From: Paenibacillus alvei DSM 29
GTDB taxonomy: Bacteria; Bacillota; Bacilli; Paenibacillales; Paenibacillaceae
Direction: 5' to 3'
Length of the DNA stretch: 64,000 nucleotides
Assembly (NCBI RefSeq): GCF_000293805.1
Contig: NZ_AMBZ01000004.1
Coordinates: forward strand, 145,001 to 209,000
Below are positions 9,991-17,520 of this stretch, one piece after another (position 1 is the first letter of the stretch; every line of letters starts with the position of its first letter). The notes under the pieces are model-generated. The model ran no database searches. It had not been told where the DNA came from and saw nothing but the letters and a program-made list of their open reading frames with translations. Made by a program: the position numbers and the translations under genes.

Positions 9991-11010
9991 ATGGTTGATT
10001 TGGGCAAGGTGTTAGTAGAAGAATCACGAGGCGGTTGGTTGGAATGTGCATATACAGGACACATTGTGGGGGTGAACGAGCAAGCAGAAACGCTTTTCCA
10101 TGTCGGTAATCCCGACTATGTGAGCTTTATGCGTTCCTCATCTAAGCCAGTGCAGGCACTTCCTGCTTTGATGGCTGGTGTGCCAGAGCATTATGGACTA
10201 AATGAGGAAGAAATCGTCCTGATGACCGCATCCCATCGTGCACAGCAGTTCCATGTCCAAGCCCTCGAATCGTTCATGAAGAAGACCGGGATCACTGAGG
10301 AGCAATTTGTGTGCAAACCAACCTATCCGCTCAATAGTGCTGCTAGAGACGAGCGGATTGCCAATGGGCAACCACCGCGTTCCTTATATCACAACTGTTC
10401 GGGCAAGCACTTGGGCGTACTTTCGTTATGCAAAATGATGGGCTGGTCGACCCATGATTACGCTGAGCCTGAGCATCCCGTTCAACAGCAGGTGTTGCGC
10501 TTGATGTCTCAACTTGCTGATGTTCCTGTAGAGCAAATTAAACTAGGAACGGATGGCTGTGGATTCCCGGTATATGCGATTCCAATTCGCAATATAGCCC
10601 TCTTGTATTTGAGACTGGCTTGTCCGGATTTAATTGCAGATGAGCAAGTACGCAGAGCAATTACACGCTTAACGGGCCTAATGAACAAGCATCCACTTTA
10701 TGTGTCAGGCACAGAGCTTATTTGTCCTACATTGTTGCAGGATCCGAATATCGTTGCCAAGGGAGGAGCCAAGGGCATTTATTGCTTCGGCTTGCGTGAA
10801 CAGAGAATGGGAATCGCTTTTAAGGTAATGGACGGTTCAGAAGACCAATGGCCGATGATTGCAGCTGACATCTTACAGCAGCTCGAGTACCCGACAAAAG
10901 CAACCATCGAACGTTTGAAAAAGCTAAGCCCTGCCGAAACGAAAAATGATAATGCTAGGGTAGTGGGACTTCGTAAGCCTGTCTTTACGCTTGAATGGAT
11001 AAAGAAATAG
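9991..11010 (+). CDS. Asparaginase, Rhizobium etli type II (class 3) fold
   Basis: 339 residues, full length for this family, which hydrolyses L-asparagine to aspartate and ammonia and is unrelated to the classical AnsA/AnsB enzymes. The known catalytic and zinc-site residues of the R. etli enzyme align with an offset of one: the S49-x-x-K52 pair (RSSSKPVQ), C136 and K139 in NCSGKH, and C190 in GTDGCGFP. No signal peptide is visible, so it should be cytosolic. Strong AGGAGGA site seven to eight bases before ATG. Transcribed alone, divergently from an AraC regulator, and closed by a hairpin terminator. Confidence 0.9.
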   Translation: MVDLGKVLVEESRGGWLECAYTGHIVGVNEQAETLFHVGNPDYVSFMRSSSKPVQALPALMAGVPEHYGLNEEEIVLMTASHRAQQFHVQALESFMKKTGITEEQFVCKPTYPLNSAARDERIANGQPPRSLYHNCSGKHLGVLSLCKMMGWSTHDYAEPEHPVQQQVLRLMSQLADVPVEQIKLGTDGCGFPVYAIPIRNIALLYLRLACPDLIADEQVRRAITRLTGLMNKHPLYVSGTELICPTLLQDPNIVAKGGAKGIYCFGLREQRMGIAFKVMDGSEDQWPMIAADILQQLEYPTKATIERLKKLSPAETKNDNARVVGLRKPVFTLEWIKK

Positions 11011-11031
11011 AATACAAGAATATACTATTAG

Positions 11032-11075
11032 AACCTGCTTATACGAGCTGAAAAATGGCTTGTTAAGCAGGTTTT
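11032..11075 (+). terminator. Terminator after asparaginase gene
   Basis: aacctgctta pairs with taagcaggtt and is followed by a short T tract. The loop is about 23 bases. Confidence 0.65.
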
Positions 11076-11117
11076 GTTGCAAGAAAAAAATACCATCATA
11101 AAATCTTTAAAAAACAT

Positions 11118-11146
11118 TTGCAATTCGATATTCAGTCTGATATATT
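11118..11146 (+). promoter_or_regulatory. Sigma-A promoter of the second tRNA cluster
   Basis: TTGCAA, 17 bases, TATATT, about 80 bases before tRNA-Gly. The 11076-11224 gap holds nothing else that I can identify. Confidence 0.6.
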
Positions 11147-11224
11147 ATTACTTGTCCTTGTTGAACGGAAACGACGACAACGAAGTGAATGAAGTCGTCA
11201 AGTTTGTATAAGATGAGGAAATAT

Positions 11225-11299
11225 GCGGACATAGCTCAGTGGTAGAGTATCGCCTTGCCAAGGCGAGGGTCGCGAGTTCGAATCTCGTTGTCCGCTCCA
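11225..11299 (+). tRNA. tRNA-Gly (GCC)
   Basis: 75-base cloverleaf with CCA. Stem tcgcc/ggcga encloses loop ttgccaa, giving GCC. Confidence 0.96.
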
Positions 11300-11307
11300 T
11301 TATATAT

Positions 11308-11384
11308 GCGCCCTTAGCTCAGCTGGATAGAGCGTTTGACTACGAATCAAAAGGTCGGGAGTTCGAATCTCTCAGGGCGCGCCA
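11308..11384 (+). tRNA. tRNA-Arg (ACG)
   Basis: 77-base cloverleaf with CCA. Stem tttga/tcaaa encloses loop ctacgaa, giving ACG; A34 is expected to be deaminated to inosine. Confidence 0.96.
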
Positions 11385-11411
11385 CTTAATTTCATAATGG
11401 ATATCTACTAA

Positions 11412-11494
11412 GCCGGTGTGGCGGAATTGGCAGACGCGCGCGACTCAAAATCGTGAGGGAAACCGTGGAGGTTCGAGTCCTCTCACCGGCACCA
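11412..11494 (+). tRNA. tRNA-Leu (CAA)
   Basis: 83-base class II tRNA with CCA. Stem cgcga/tcgtg encloses loop ctcaaaa, giving CAA. Confidence 0.95.
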
Positions 11495-11500
11495 TCCATT

Positions 11501-11577
11501 CGGGACGTAGCTCAGCTTGGTAGAGCACCTGGTTTGGGACCAGGGGGTCGCATGTTCAAATCGTGTCGTCCCGACCA
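11501..11577 (+). tRNA. tRNA-Pro (TGG)
   Basis: 77-base cloverleaf with CCA. Stem cctgg/ccagg encloses loop tttggga, giving TGG. Last gene of the cluster. Confidence 0.96.
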
Positions 11578-11585
11578 TTATCATT

Positions 11586-11614
11586 AACCGTTGGTTATTA
11601 GCCGGCGGTTTTTT
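11586..11614 (+). terminator. Terminator of the second tRNA cluster
   Basis: aaccgttgg pairs with ccggcggtt (two G-U pairs) and runs into six T. Confidence 0.75.
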
Positions 11615-11673
11615 GCTATGTTCCTTCCTCTTTCTTCCTTCTATTATTTGCTTATAATTTCCTTGATTTCATT

Positions 11674-11699
11674 TGAACGATTTATCAGTGTAAACCGTA
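11674..11699 (+). promoter_or_regulatory. ECF-type (SigY-like) autoregulatory promoter
   Basis: TGAACG at 11674-11679, a 16-base spacer, then CGTA at 11696-11699. This closely matches the B. subtilis SigY promoter pattern (TGAACG and CGTC with ~16 bases between). It lies about 60 bases before the sigma gene, as expected for autoregulation. Confidence 0.65.
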
Positions 11700-11758
11700 A
11701 TATTAATGCTTGACGGCAAAGTTCTTTGTGAACGGATGACAAGGAAAGGGGCGAATGC

Positions 11759-12283
11759 ATGTCTGAGCAGCATCGAATAGAGCAGGCAGTACGAGGAGAT
11801 ATGAATGAACTCGCTGTGCTGCTGCATGAAAATTACTCCTTCCTATTTAAATATGCCTTGAAATTAACGATGAACTCCGCCTGTGCAGAGGATTTGGTTC
11901 AAGATACGATGGTGCGTTGTATGGAAAAGATCCATACGTACAACGGAGAATCACGCTTTTCATCATGGCTCATTACCATTGCAACACGCTTATATTATGA
12001 TATGATGCGCCGCAAGAAAGTCGAGAACAGATGGCGGGAACAGGAGCAGGGGTTACGGCAGCTGCGATATCAAATGGAATCTTGCAATATCGAATGGACA
12101 ACTGCCATGGAGCTATTGGGAGAGCTGACTTATGAGCAGCGGGCTCCCATAGTGTTAAAACATTATTATGGGTATCAGGTGAATGAGATTGCAAATATGT
12201 TGAACGTGCAAGCTGGGACTGTCAAATCACGCCTACATTACGGCTTGGAGAAGCTGCGGAAGGAGTGGGAGCAAGATGAGTGA
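11759..12283 (+). CDS. sigY: ECF sigma factor, SigY-like
   Basis: 174 residues. Region 2 is at roughly 15-85 (CAEDLVQDTM, then SRFSSWLITIATRLYYDMMRR) and region 4 at about 115-170 (KHYYGYQVNEIANMLNVQAGTVKSRLHYGL shortened here: EIANMLNVQAGTVKSRLHY). No anti-sigma with a zinc motif follows. Instead two small membrane proteins of the YxlC and YxlD kind do, as in the B. subtilis sigY operon, so the SigY assignment rests on both sequence and context. It overlaps the next gene by eight bases and has an ECF-type promoter upstream. It would direct RNA polymerase to its own operon and perhaps to stress genes; targets cannot be seen here. Confidence 0.85.
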   Translation: MSEQHRIEQAVRGDMNELAVLLHENYSFLFKYALKLTMNSACAEDLVQDTMVRCMEKIHTYNGESRFSSWLITIATRLYYDMMRRKKVENRWREQEQGLRQLRYQMESCNIEWTTAMELLGELTYEQRAPIVLKHYYGYQVNEIANMLNVQAGTVKSRLHYGLEKLRKEWEQDE

Positions 12284-12710
12284 ACAAGAAAATAAGAAGA
12301 AAGCAGGGAATGCTGATTCAAACCGCGAGTCATCTCTATCTGATGGAGATGCATCTCACCCAAAACATTCAGAAAATGTAGAAGTTCCTTCACAAGAACT
12401 GGAATGGGATAAAATGCTGCATCCCCACTGGGAACGTTTAGACGCTTGGAGTAATGTCCATGCTCCTCATCCGAGTTCAGCTCAAATTCAGCAGGTACTG
12501 CTTCAGGCTAAGATGAAAAACCGTAGGCGGCTATGGAAGGAACTGCTTGGCTTATGGAGCATTGCTTTGCTGCTCGTTGGCGGCGGCTGCAGCCTTGCAG
12601 CAACAAATTGGCAGGTATACGTATGGGCCCAAGTATTCCTGTTAAGCGGAGCAGTTATCATTTGGTTAACATGCATCCAACCAAGCAAGGAGAGTGAGCG
12701 GCATGAATAA
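12276..12710 (+). CDS. YxlC-like membrane protein, probable SigY regulator
   Basis: 144 residues. A charged, low-complexity N-terminal half (lysine, serine and glutamate rich) precedes two hydrophobic segments near 92-112 and 117-135. In B. subtilis the equivalent small protein after sigY (YxlC) acts with YxlD to restrain SigY. It starts inside the sigma gene (eight-base overlap) and overlaps the next gene by eight bases, so the three are translationally coupled. Similarity is mainly of position and topology, and the protein is longer than YxlC. Confidence 0.65.
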   Translation: MSEQENKKKAGNADSNRESSLSDGDASHPKHSENVEVPSQELEWDKMLHPHWERLDAWSNVHAPHPSSAQIQQVLLQAKMKNRRRLWKELLGLWSIALLLVGGGCSLAATNWQVYVWAQVFLLSGAVIIWLTCIQPSKESERHE

Positions 12711-12909
12711 TGGTGCGGGAAATTTGCCTTGGTGGGCATGGATTCTCCTTGGAAGTATTCTGCTTGCTCAAGGAACGTGGTTGTTCCTGGATGCGCGCAA
12801 TCGCAACAAATATCCATGGTTCTGGGGGATATGGGGATTTTTGAATACCCCCCTCCCGCTTGTTCTCTATATTTGTTTTGTGATACGACCGTGGAGAAAA
12901 TCCCGCTAA
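12703..12909 (+). CDS. YxlD-like membrane protein, probable SigY regulator
   Basis: 68 residues, the same length as B. subtilis YxlD. Two transmembrane segments (about 10-27 and 40-61) flank a short loop with DARNRNKYPWFWG, a pattern of the phospholipase D N-terminal-like membrane family. ATG at 12703 has AAGGAGAG eight bases upstream; the GTG at 12694 lies inside that site. By analogy with B. subtilis it is a negative regulator of SigY. Operon genes yxlE to yxlG are not present downstream. Confidence 0.7.
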   Translation: MNNGAGNLPWWAWILLGSILLAQGTWLFLDARNRNKYPWFWGIWGFLNTPLPLVLYICFVIRPWRKSR

Positions 12910-13080
12910 GTAGGTTAAAACGTGTATAACATCCCCTTTTTCTGGGCCACACTATAAGAAAAGCTACTCAGTATGGATAATAACATCTGGCGGCTTTTTC
13001 TTATATGCGAGAGAACAGATGATGGATCATCGGAAAGAGTCTGTTCGCTCAAATAAATAAGCAATTAGAGGGGATTACTT

Positions 13081-13821
13081 ATGGCTCGAGAACACCGTAC
13101 CGGCTCTTGGTTCTATTTTCGAGTGAAGCAATGGATGAAGCGTCTGCGGCGCTTACGTAGACCAATATGGTCTTTAGCTGCAATTGTGCTGTTTGTTGTG
13201 ATCATAGCTGTCGGCATACAACTGTCTGATCATGTACGGAATTTGATGGCGAAATATGATAAACCGACTTCAATTGAAACGTTCGCCCTCTGGAAGGATA
13301 ATGAGGCCAAGCTTAATGAAACAGCTCAGTTTGTAATTGCACAGTTGGTTCAAGAGGATATTAAGCGTGAGGTCATTGCTCGCAAGCAATATATATGTGG
13401 AAAAAATGATGAAGTGCTGGGTATTAAGCCCACGCGCGACATTATTCAGCTTGTGCTGAATCACCCAGACTGGTCCGTTTCCATGGATGCGGATGGACGA
13501 GTTATTTTGGAGGAGCAGATTGAAGAATTATCAGGTACATGCAAGGATAGAGCGCATATTAGTCTTGATAAGGATGGGAATCTGACCTTGTATGATGGGC
13601 CTCCGGAAGATGGCAAAGTGATACGTACTTTTTTCCAATTAGACGTGGAGTCCATGGAGAGCTCGCTTCCGCCAAAGGTGATGAAGCAGTTGTACCAAGG
13701 GATTCGCATTACAGATGTCGATGCTTATCATAGTGTGCTGTCTACATTTAGCGATTATGCAATAGAAGAAACGAAGAAAGTCATGAAACCAACCCCTCCT
13801 AATGAACGTATTACAAAATAA
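13081..13821 (+). CDS. bofC: BofC-type forespore protein (BofC C-terminal domain)
   Basis: 246 residues. A basic N-terminus is followed by one transmembrane segment (~28-48), then an extracytoplasmic region. Residues ~125-225 resemble B. subtilis BofC: a tryptophan-containing start (DWSVSMDADGRVILEEQIEE), a discerning-beta segment with ISLDKDGNLTLYDG, then RTFFQLDVESMESSLP. In B. subtilis BofC is made in the forespore and delays SpoIVB-triggered activation of sigma-K. There is a long middle region (50-125) absent from the B. subtilis protein. Position upstream of ruv genes agrees with the B. subtilis order. GAGGGGA site about nine bases before ATG. A terminator follows. Confidence 0.75.
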   Translation: MAREHRTGSWFYFRVKQWMKRLRRLRRPIWSLAAIVLFVVIIAVGIQLSDHVRNLMAKYDKPTSIETFALWKDNEAKLNETAQFVIAQLVQEDIKREVIARKQYICGKNDEVLGIKPTRDIIQLVLNHPDWSVSMDADGRVILEEQIEELSGTCKDRAHISLDKDGNLTLYDGPPEDGKVIRTFFQLDVESMESSLPPKVMKQLYQGIRITDVDAYHSVLSTFSDYAIEETKKVMKPTPPNERITK

Positions 13822-13836
13822 GAAGCAGTAACGAGT

Positions 13837-13867
13837 AGGACGCCGTAACCGACGTCCTTCTTTTTTT
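13837..13867 (+). terminator. Terminator after bofC
   Basis: aggacg pairs with cgtcct around ccgtaaccga, followed by a T-rich tract ending in seven T. Confidence 0.75.
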
Positions 13868-13991
13868 GAACAGCGGGGTAGGTCATGTAATGTAAGAAAT
13901 AGAGAATGAAGGAATGGATTGCCCTTAGCCACCTACAAAAGAAATGTCGGTTTACGGTCATAATAATTGTACAGCGGAAAGGGGAATGCCA

Positions 13992-15167
13992 ATGGAACTT
14001 ATTCTCATGTTGCTCATCATTTTGGCTTCGACAAAGATCGCAGGTGATCTCACTGTACGATTGGGTCAGCCAGCCGTATTAGGTAAACTAATTGTAGGGA
14101 TTATTATCGGTCCAGCTGTGCTTGGATGGGTTACGGATGGCGAACTGATCAAGGAAATGGCGGAAGTTGGCGTCATTTTGCTGATGTTCATCGCTGGTTT
14201 GGAAACGGATTTAGAAGAATTGAAGAAAAACTGGAAGGCGGCATTCGCAGTAGCAGTTGGCGGCGTCATTCTTCCGTTTATTGGCGGATATAGTGGTGGT
14301 CTGATGTTAGGCCTAGATTCGAACCAATCGATGTTTATCGGCTTGCTGTTGTGTGCTACTTCGGTAAGTATTTCAGTGCAGACGCTGAAGGATCTAGGAC
14401 AGCTCAGCACTAGAGAAGGTACGACCATTCTTGGTGCAGCAGTCGTGGATGACATACTTGTAGTCATACTTCTTGCCTTCATGCTCAGCTTGCTCGGTAC
14501 AGGCGGAGGCGCGTCCCTCGGACTTATTATTGGTAAAAAAGTTCTATTCTTTGTAGTCGTTATTCTTGCAGGCATTTATGTGGTGCCGAAAATCATGAAA
14601 TGGCTCGCGCCGCTGCGTGTTACGGAGGCCATAATTAGTGCCGCGCTCATTATATGCTTTGCATTTTCTTATTTTGCGGACTACTTGGGTGTTGCAGGCA
14701 TTATCGGTGCATTCGCCGCCGGCATTGCTATTTCACAAACGAAGTTCAAGCATGAAGTCGAGCATCGTCTTGAGCCGATTGCTTACGGTATCTTCGTGCC
14801 GATATTCTTCGTCAGCGTAGGGATTAACGTTAGCTTCGATGGTATTGGAGAATATGTGTGGTTTATCGTGTTATTTACGATCATTGCGATTCTGACCAAA
14901 CTGCTTGGGTGCGGATTGGGAGCTCGACTGACTGGATTCGATCGCAAGAGTGCCATAGGTATCGGTTCAGGGATGGTCTCCCGCGGCGAGGTTGCACTCA
15001 TTATAGCGACAACGGGGCTCGAAGGCGCTTTGTTCGATAAAGTGTATTTCACACCTTTCGTCATTGTCATTATTTTAACAACACTGGTAACGCCGCCGAT
15101 GTTGAAGGCTGCTTTTCGTCAGTCTACGGAAGTGCCGGCAGCTAATCAAGTATCTGCTGGGAAGTAA
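13992..15167 (+). CDS. CPA2-family cation:proton antiporter
   Basis: About 391 residues, almost entirely hydrophobic, with roughly twelve membrane segments. Family features include an aspartate-containing segment GAAVVDDILVVILLA in the position of the NhaA-type double aspartate, the early GKLIVGIIIGPAVLG motif and a late GMVSRGEVALIIA. There is no C-terminal TrkA-N (RCK) domain, so it is the short, unregulated form. ATG at 13992 is seven bases after AAAGGGG; the upstream ATGs have no usable site. Na+ or K+ specificity cannot be told. It stands alone between bofC and ruvC. Confidence 0.87.
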   Translation: MELILMLLIILASTKIAGDLTVRLGQPAVLGKLIVGIIIGPAVLGWVTDGELIKEMAEVGVILLMFIAGLETDLEELKKNWKAAFAVAVGGVILPFIGGYSGGLMLGLDSNQSMFIGLLLCATSVSISVQTLKDLGQLSTREGTTILGAAVVDDILVVILLAFMLSLLGTGGGASLGLIIGKKVLFFVVVILAGIYVVPKIMKWLAPLRVTEAIISAALIICFAFSYFADYLGVAGIIGAFAAGIAISQTKFKHEVEHRLEPIAYGIFVPIFFVSVGINVSFDGIGEYVWFIVLFTIIAILTKLLGCGLGARLTGFDRKSAIGIGSGMVSRGEVALIIATTGLEGALFDKVYFTPFVIVIILTTLVTPPMLKAAFRQSTEVPAANQVSAGK

Positions 15168-15304
15168 GTAATCGCTGTAATTAGGCTGTATTCCCTGCAA
15201 ACATCATAGGATTGACTCATTCTCTTCTTCACGATCTATGTTATAATGGAGTGAACACATATGTTCGCTTACTGGTACATGGATGCGGTGAGGGAGAGAT
15301 TTTT

Positions 15305-15808
15305 TTGCGTATTTTAGGAATAGACCCAGGGATTGCGATTGCAGGTTTTGGGTTTGTAGATAAGCAGGGGAGCCGGATTGTACCTGTACAATATGGCTGT
15401 ATTCAGACAGAGCCTTCGACTGCGCCAGAGATGCGGCTGCTTCAAGTGTATGAAGCAACCGAGCAATTGCTTGACAAATATAAGCCGGATGCAATGGGGA
15501 TTGAGAAATTGTTCTTCAATCGAAATGTCACGAATGCGTTTTCTGTGGGACAGGCACGTGGTGTCATCATATTAGCAGCTGCCAAGCGCGGCATACCGAT
15601 TGCAGAATATACCCCCATGCAGGTGAAGCAGGCTATTGTTGGATACGGAAAGGCAGAGAAGAAGCAGGTTCAAGAAATGGTGAAGCTGTTCTTAAAGCTG
15701 AAGGAAATACCGAAGCCGGACGATGTGGCGGATGCGCTTGCGGTGGCGATATGCCATGCGCATTCGAGTGGGCTTAATGACAAATTGAATGGAGTATGGC
15801 GATCATGA
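15305..15808 (+). CDS. ruvC: Holliday junction resolvase RuvC
   Basis: About 167 residues. A TTG start is chosen because GIDPG must fall close to the N-terminus and a GAGGGAGAG site lies seven bases before it. A longer frame opening at 15212 would add 31 unrelated residues. Catalytic acidic residues are seen in GIDPGI, MGIEKLFF and DDVADALAVAICH. The enzyme cleaves Holliday junctions after RuvAB branch migration. It overlaps ruvA by four bases (ATGA), so the two are translationally coupled. ruvC in front of ruvAB is unlike B. subtilis, which lacks ruvC and uses RecU; both may coexist in Paenibacillus. Confidence 0.92.
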   Translation: MRILGIDPGIAIAGFGFVDKQGSRIVPVQYGCIQTEPSTAPEMRLLQVYEATEQLLDKYKPDAMGIEKLFFNRNVTNAFSVGQARGVIILAAAKRGIPIAEYTPMQVKQAIVGYGKAEKKQVQEMVKLFLKLKEIPKPDDVADALAVAICHAHSSGLNDKLNGVWRS

Positions 15809-16431
15809 TCGATTTTTTGCGTGGACAAGTTGCTCACTTAGAAACAGAATATATCGTCTTGGATGTCCAGGGGGTCGGATATCGAGTGTTTACACCGAAT
15901 CCCTATGCTTTTGCGAAGCAAGACGGAGCAGTAACGGCATTTATCCATTATCATGTACGTGAAGATGCAACGCTGCTGTTCGGATTCAGCACGCGAGAGG
16001 AACAGAAGCTATTTCGCAGGTTAATAGATGTGAACGGGGTAGGGCCGAAGGTTGCTCTAGGCATCCTGGCTGGGTGCGGCAAGCCGGAGGCAGTCGTTAC
16101 CGCCATTCAGCAAGAGAATATTACATTCTTGACGAAGCTGCCGGGGATTGGCAAGAAGACGGCTCAGCGCATCGTTTTAGATTTGAAAGACAAGCTGGAC
16201 GGCATTGGATTGGATATCCATCCGGATTCGTTGTTCACAAGTGTTACGGTAGCAGATGAGGACAGTTCAGATGGAAGCGCTTGGTCTGAGGCGAGAGAAG
16301 CGCTCAAAGCATTGGGCTATACGGAAGCAGAGCTTGATCGTGTATGGAAAGACTTGCAACATCGCATTCATGCGGATGAAAGTGTAGATTCTTTAATGAA
16401 GAAGGCGCTGCAGGCGTTGTTTAAAGGATAA
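15805..16431 (+). CDS. ruvA: Holliday junction branch migration protein RuvA
   Basis: 208 residues from the ATG at 15805 (MIDFLRGQV, the usual RuvA start). An alternative ATG at 15796 lies one base after the ribosome site. OB-fold domain at the N-terminus, helix-hairpin-helix motifs in the middle ([16 protein letters not shown] and [16 protein letters not shown]), and a C-terminal three-helix domain from ~155 ([15 protein letters not shown]) that contacts RuvB. It binds the four-way junction and loads RuvB. Second gene of ruvCAB. Confidence 0.95.
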   Translation: MIDFLRGQVAHLETEYIVLDVQGVGYRVFTPNPYAFAKQDGAVTAFIHYHVREDATLLFGFSTREEQKLFRRLIDVNGVGPKVALGILAGCGKPEAVVTAIQQENITFLTKLPGIGKKTAQRIVLDLKDKLDGIGLDIHPDSLFTSVTVADEDSSDGSAWSEAREALKALGYTEAELDRVWKDLQHRIHADESVDSLMKKALQALFKG

Positions 16432-16445
16432 GAAAGGCGGTTAAG

Positions 16446-17456
16446 ATGGAAGAGCACGAACGCATCATATCAGCCAATTGCATGATGGAAGATCAGGCAG
16501 TCGAGTTAAGCCTGAGACCGCGTTATTTGTCCGAGTACATCGGCCAATCACAGGTGAAAGACAATTTAAAGGTATTTATCGAAGCTGCAAAGCTCCGGAA
16601 GGAAGCGCTTGACCATGTATTGCTTTATGGTCCCCCAGGCCTTGGCAAGACGACTCTATCGAATATTATTGCCAATGAGCTCGGTGTTAATATACGGACG
16701 ACTTCGGGACCCGCAATTGAGAGACCTGGAGATCTCGCTGCACTGCTTACGAACTTGCAGGAAGGCGATGTCCTCTTCATTGATGAGATTCATCGGCTGC
16801 ATCGTACCGTTGAAGAAGTGCTGTACCCGGCAATGGAAGACTTTGCGCTTGATATCATTATCGGCAAGGGTCCAAGTGCCAGATCCGTGAGGCTCGACCT
16901 GCCAAAGTTCACCTTAATAGGTGCTACGACAAGAGCAGGCTTGCTCTCGGCGCCGCTTCGTGATCGCTTTGGTGTCGTCAGTCGCTTAGAGTTCTACAAT
17001 AAGGACGAATTGAGCTACATCGTTTCTCGTGCAGCAGACATATTAGAGGTTCAAATCGTGGGCGATGCCGCCGATGAGATTGCGGTTCGATCACGGGGGA
17101 CACCACGGATTGCCAACCGCTTGCTGAAGCGGGTGAGAGATTTCGCTCAAGTACGGGGAGATGGCGTGATCACAGCCGACATTGCGAAAGAGTCGCTGCG
17201 GCTCATTCAAGTAGACCCGCTTGGTCTTGATCAGATTGATCATAAGATGCTACGCACAATGATAACGAATTTCCGCGGAGGGCCGGTTGGCCTTGATACG
17301 ATTGCGGCTACGATTGGCGAGGAGAGTCAAACCATCGAGGACGTATATGAACCGTACCTGTTGCAAATTGGATTTCTCCAACGAACACCGCGGGGAAGAA
17401 TGGTTACCCCCCAAGCCTATACTCATTTAGGATTGCCTATACCGGAACAAAGTTAA
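16446..17456 (+). CDS. ruvB: Holliday junction DNA helicase RuvB
   Basis: 336 residues, standard length. AAA+ ATPase with Walker [10 protein letters not shown] near residue 60, Walker B FIDEIHR near 110, sensor 1 GATTRAG and the arginine-finger region APLRDRFG. C-terminal winged helix ends near QRTPRGRM. It pumps DNA through the RuvA-bound junction using ATP. It follows ruvA by 14 bases with an AAAGGCGG site, completing ruvCAB. Confidence 0.97.
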   Translation: MEEHERIISANCMMEDQAVELSLRPRYLSEYIGQSQVKDNLKVFIEAAKLRKEALDHVLLYGPPGLGKTTLSNIIANELGVNIRTTSGPAIERPGDLAALLTNLQEGDVLFIDEIHRLHRTVEEVLYPAMEDFALDIIIGKGPSARSVRLDLPKFTLIGATTRAGLLSAPLRDRFGVVSRLEFYNKDELSYIVSRAADILEVQIVGDAADEIAVRSRGTPRIANRLLKRVRDFAQVRGDGVITADIAKESLRLIQVDPLGLDQIDHKMLRTMITNFRGGPVGLDTIAATIGEESQTIEDVYEPYLLQIGFLQRTPRGRMVTPQAYTHLGLPIPEQS

Positions 17457-17520
17457 GGAAAACGCGTACAAATTGACGTATGCAGAGGAGACGTGGCAGA
17501 AGAGAAAGGAATGGGGAAAC

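Noticed and set aside
15212-15304. A longer RuvC start
   Set aside because: The added residues do not belong to the family; the TTG at 15305 has a well placed ribosome site.
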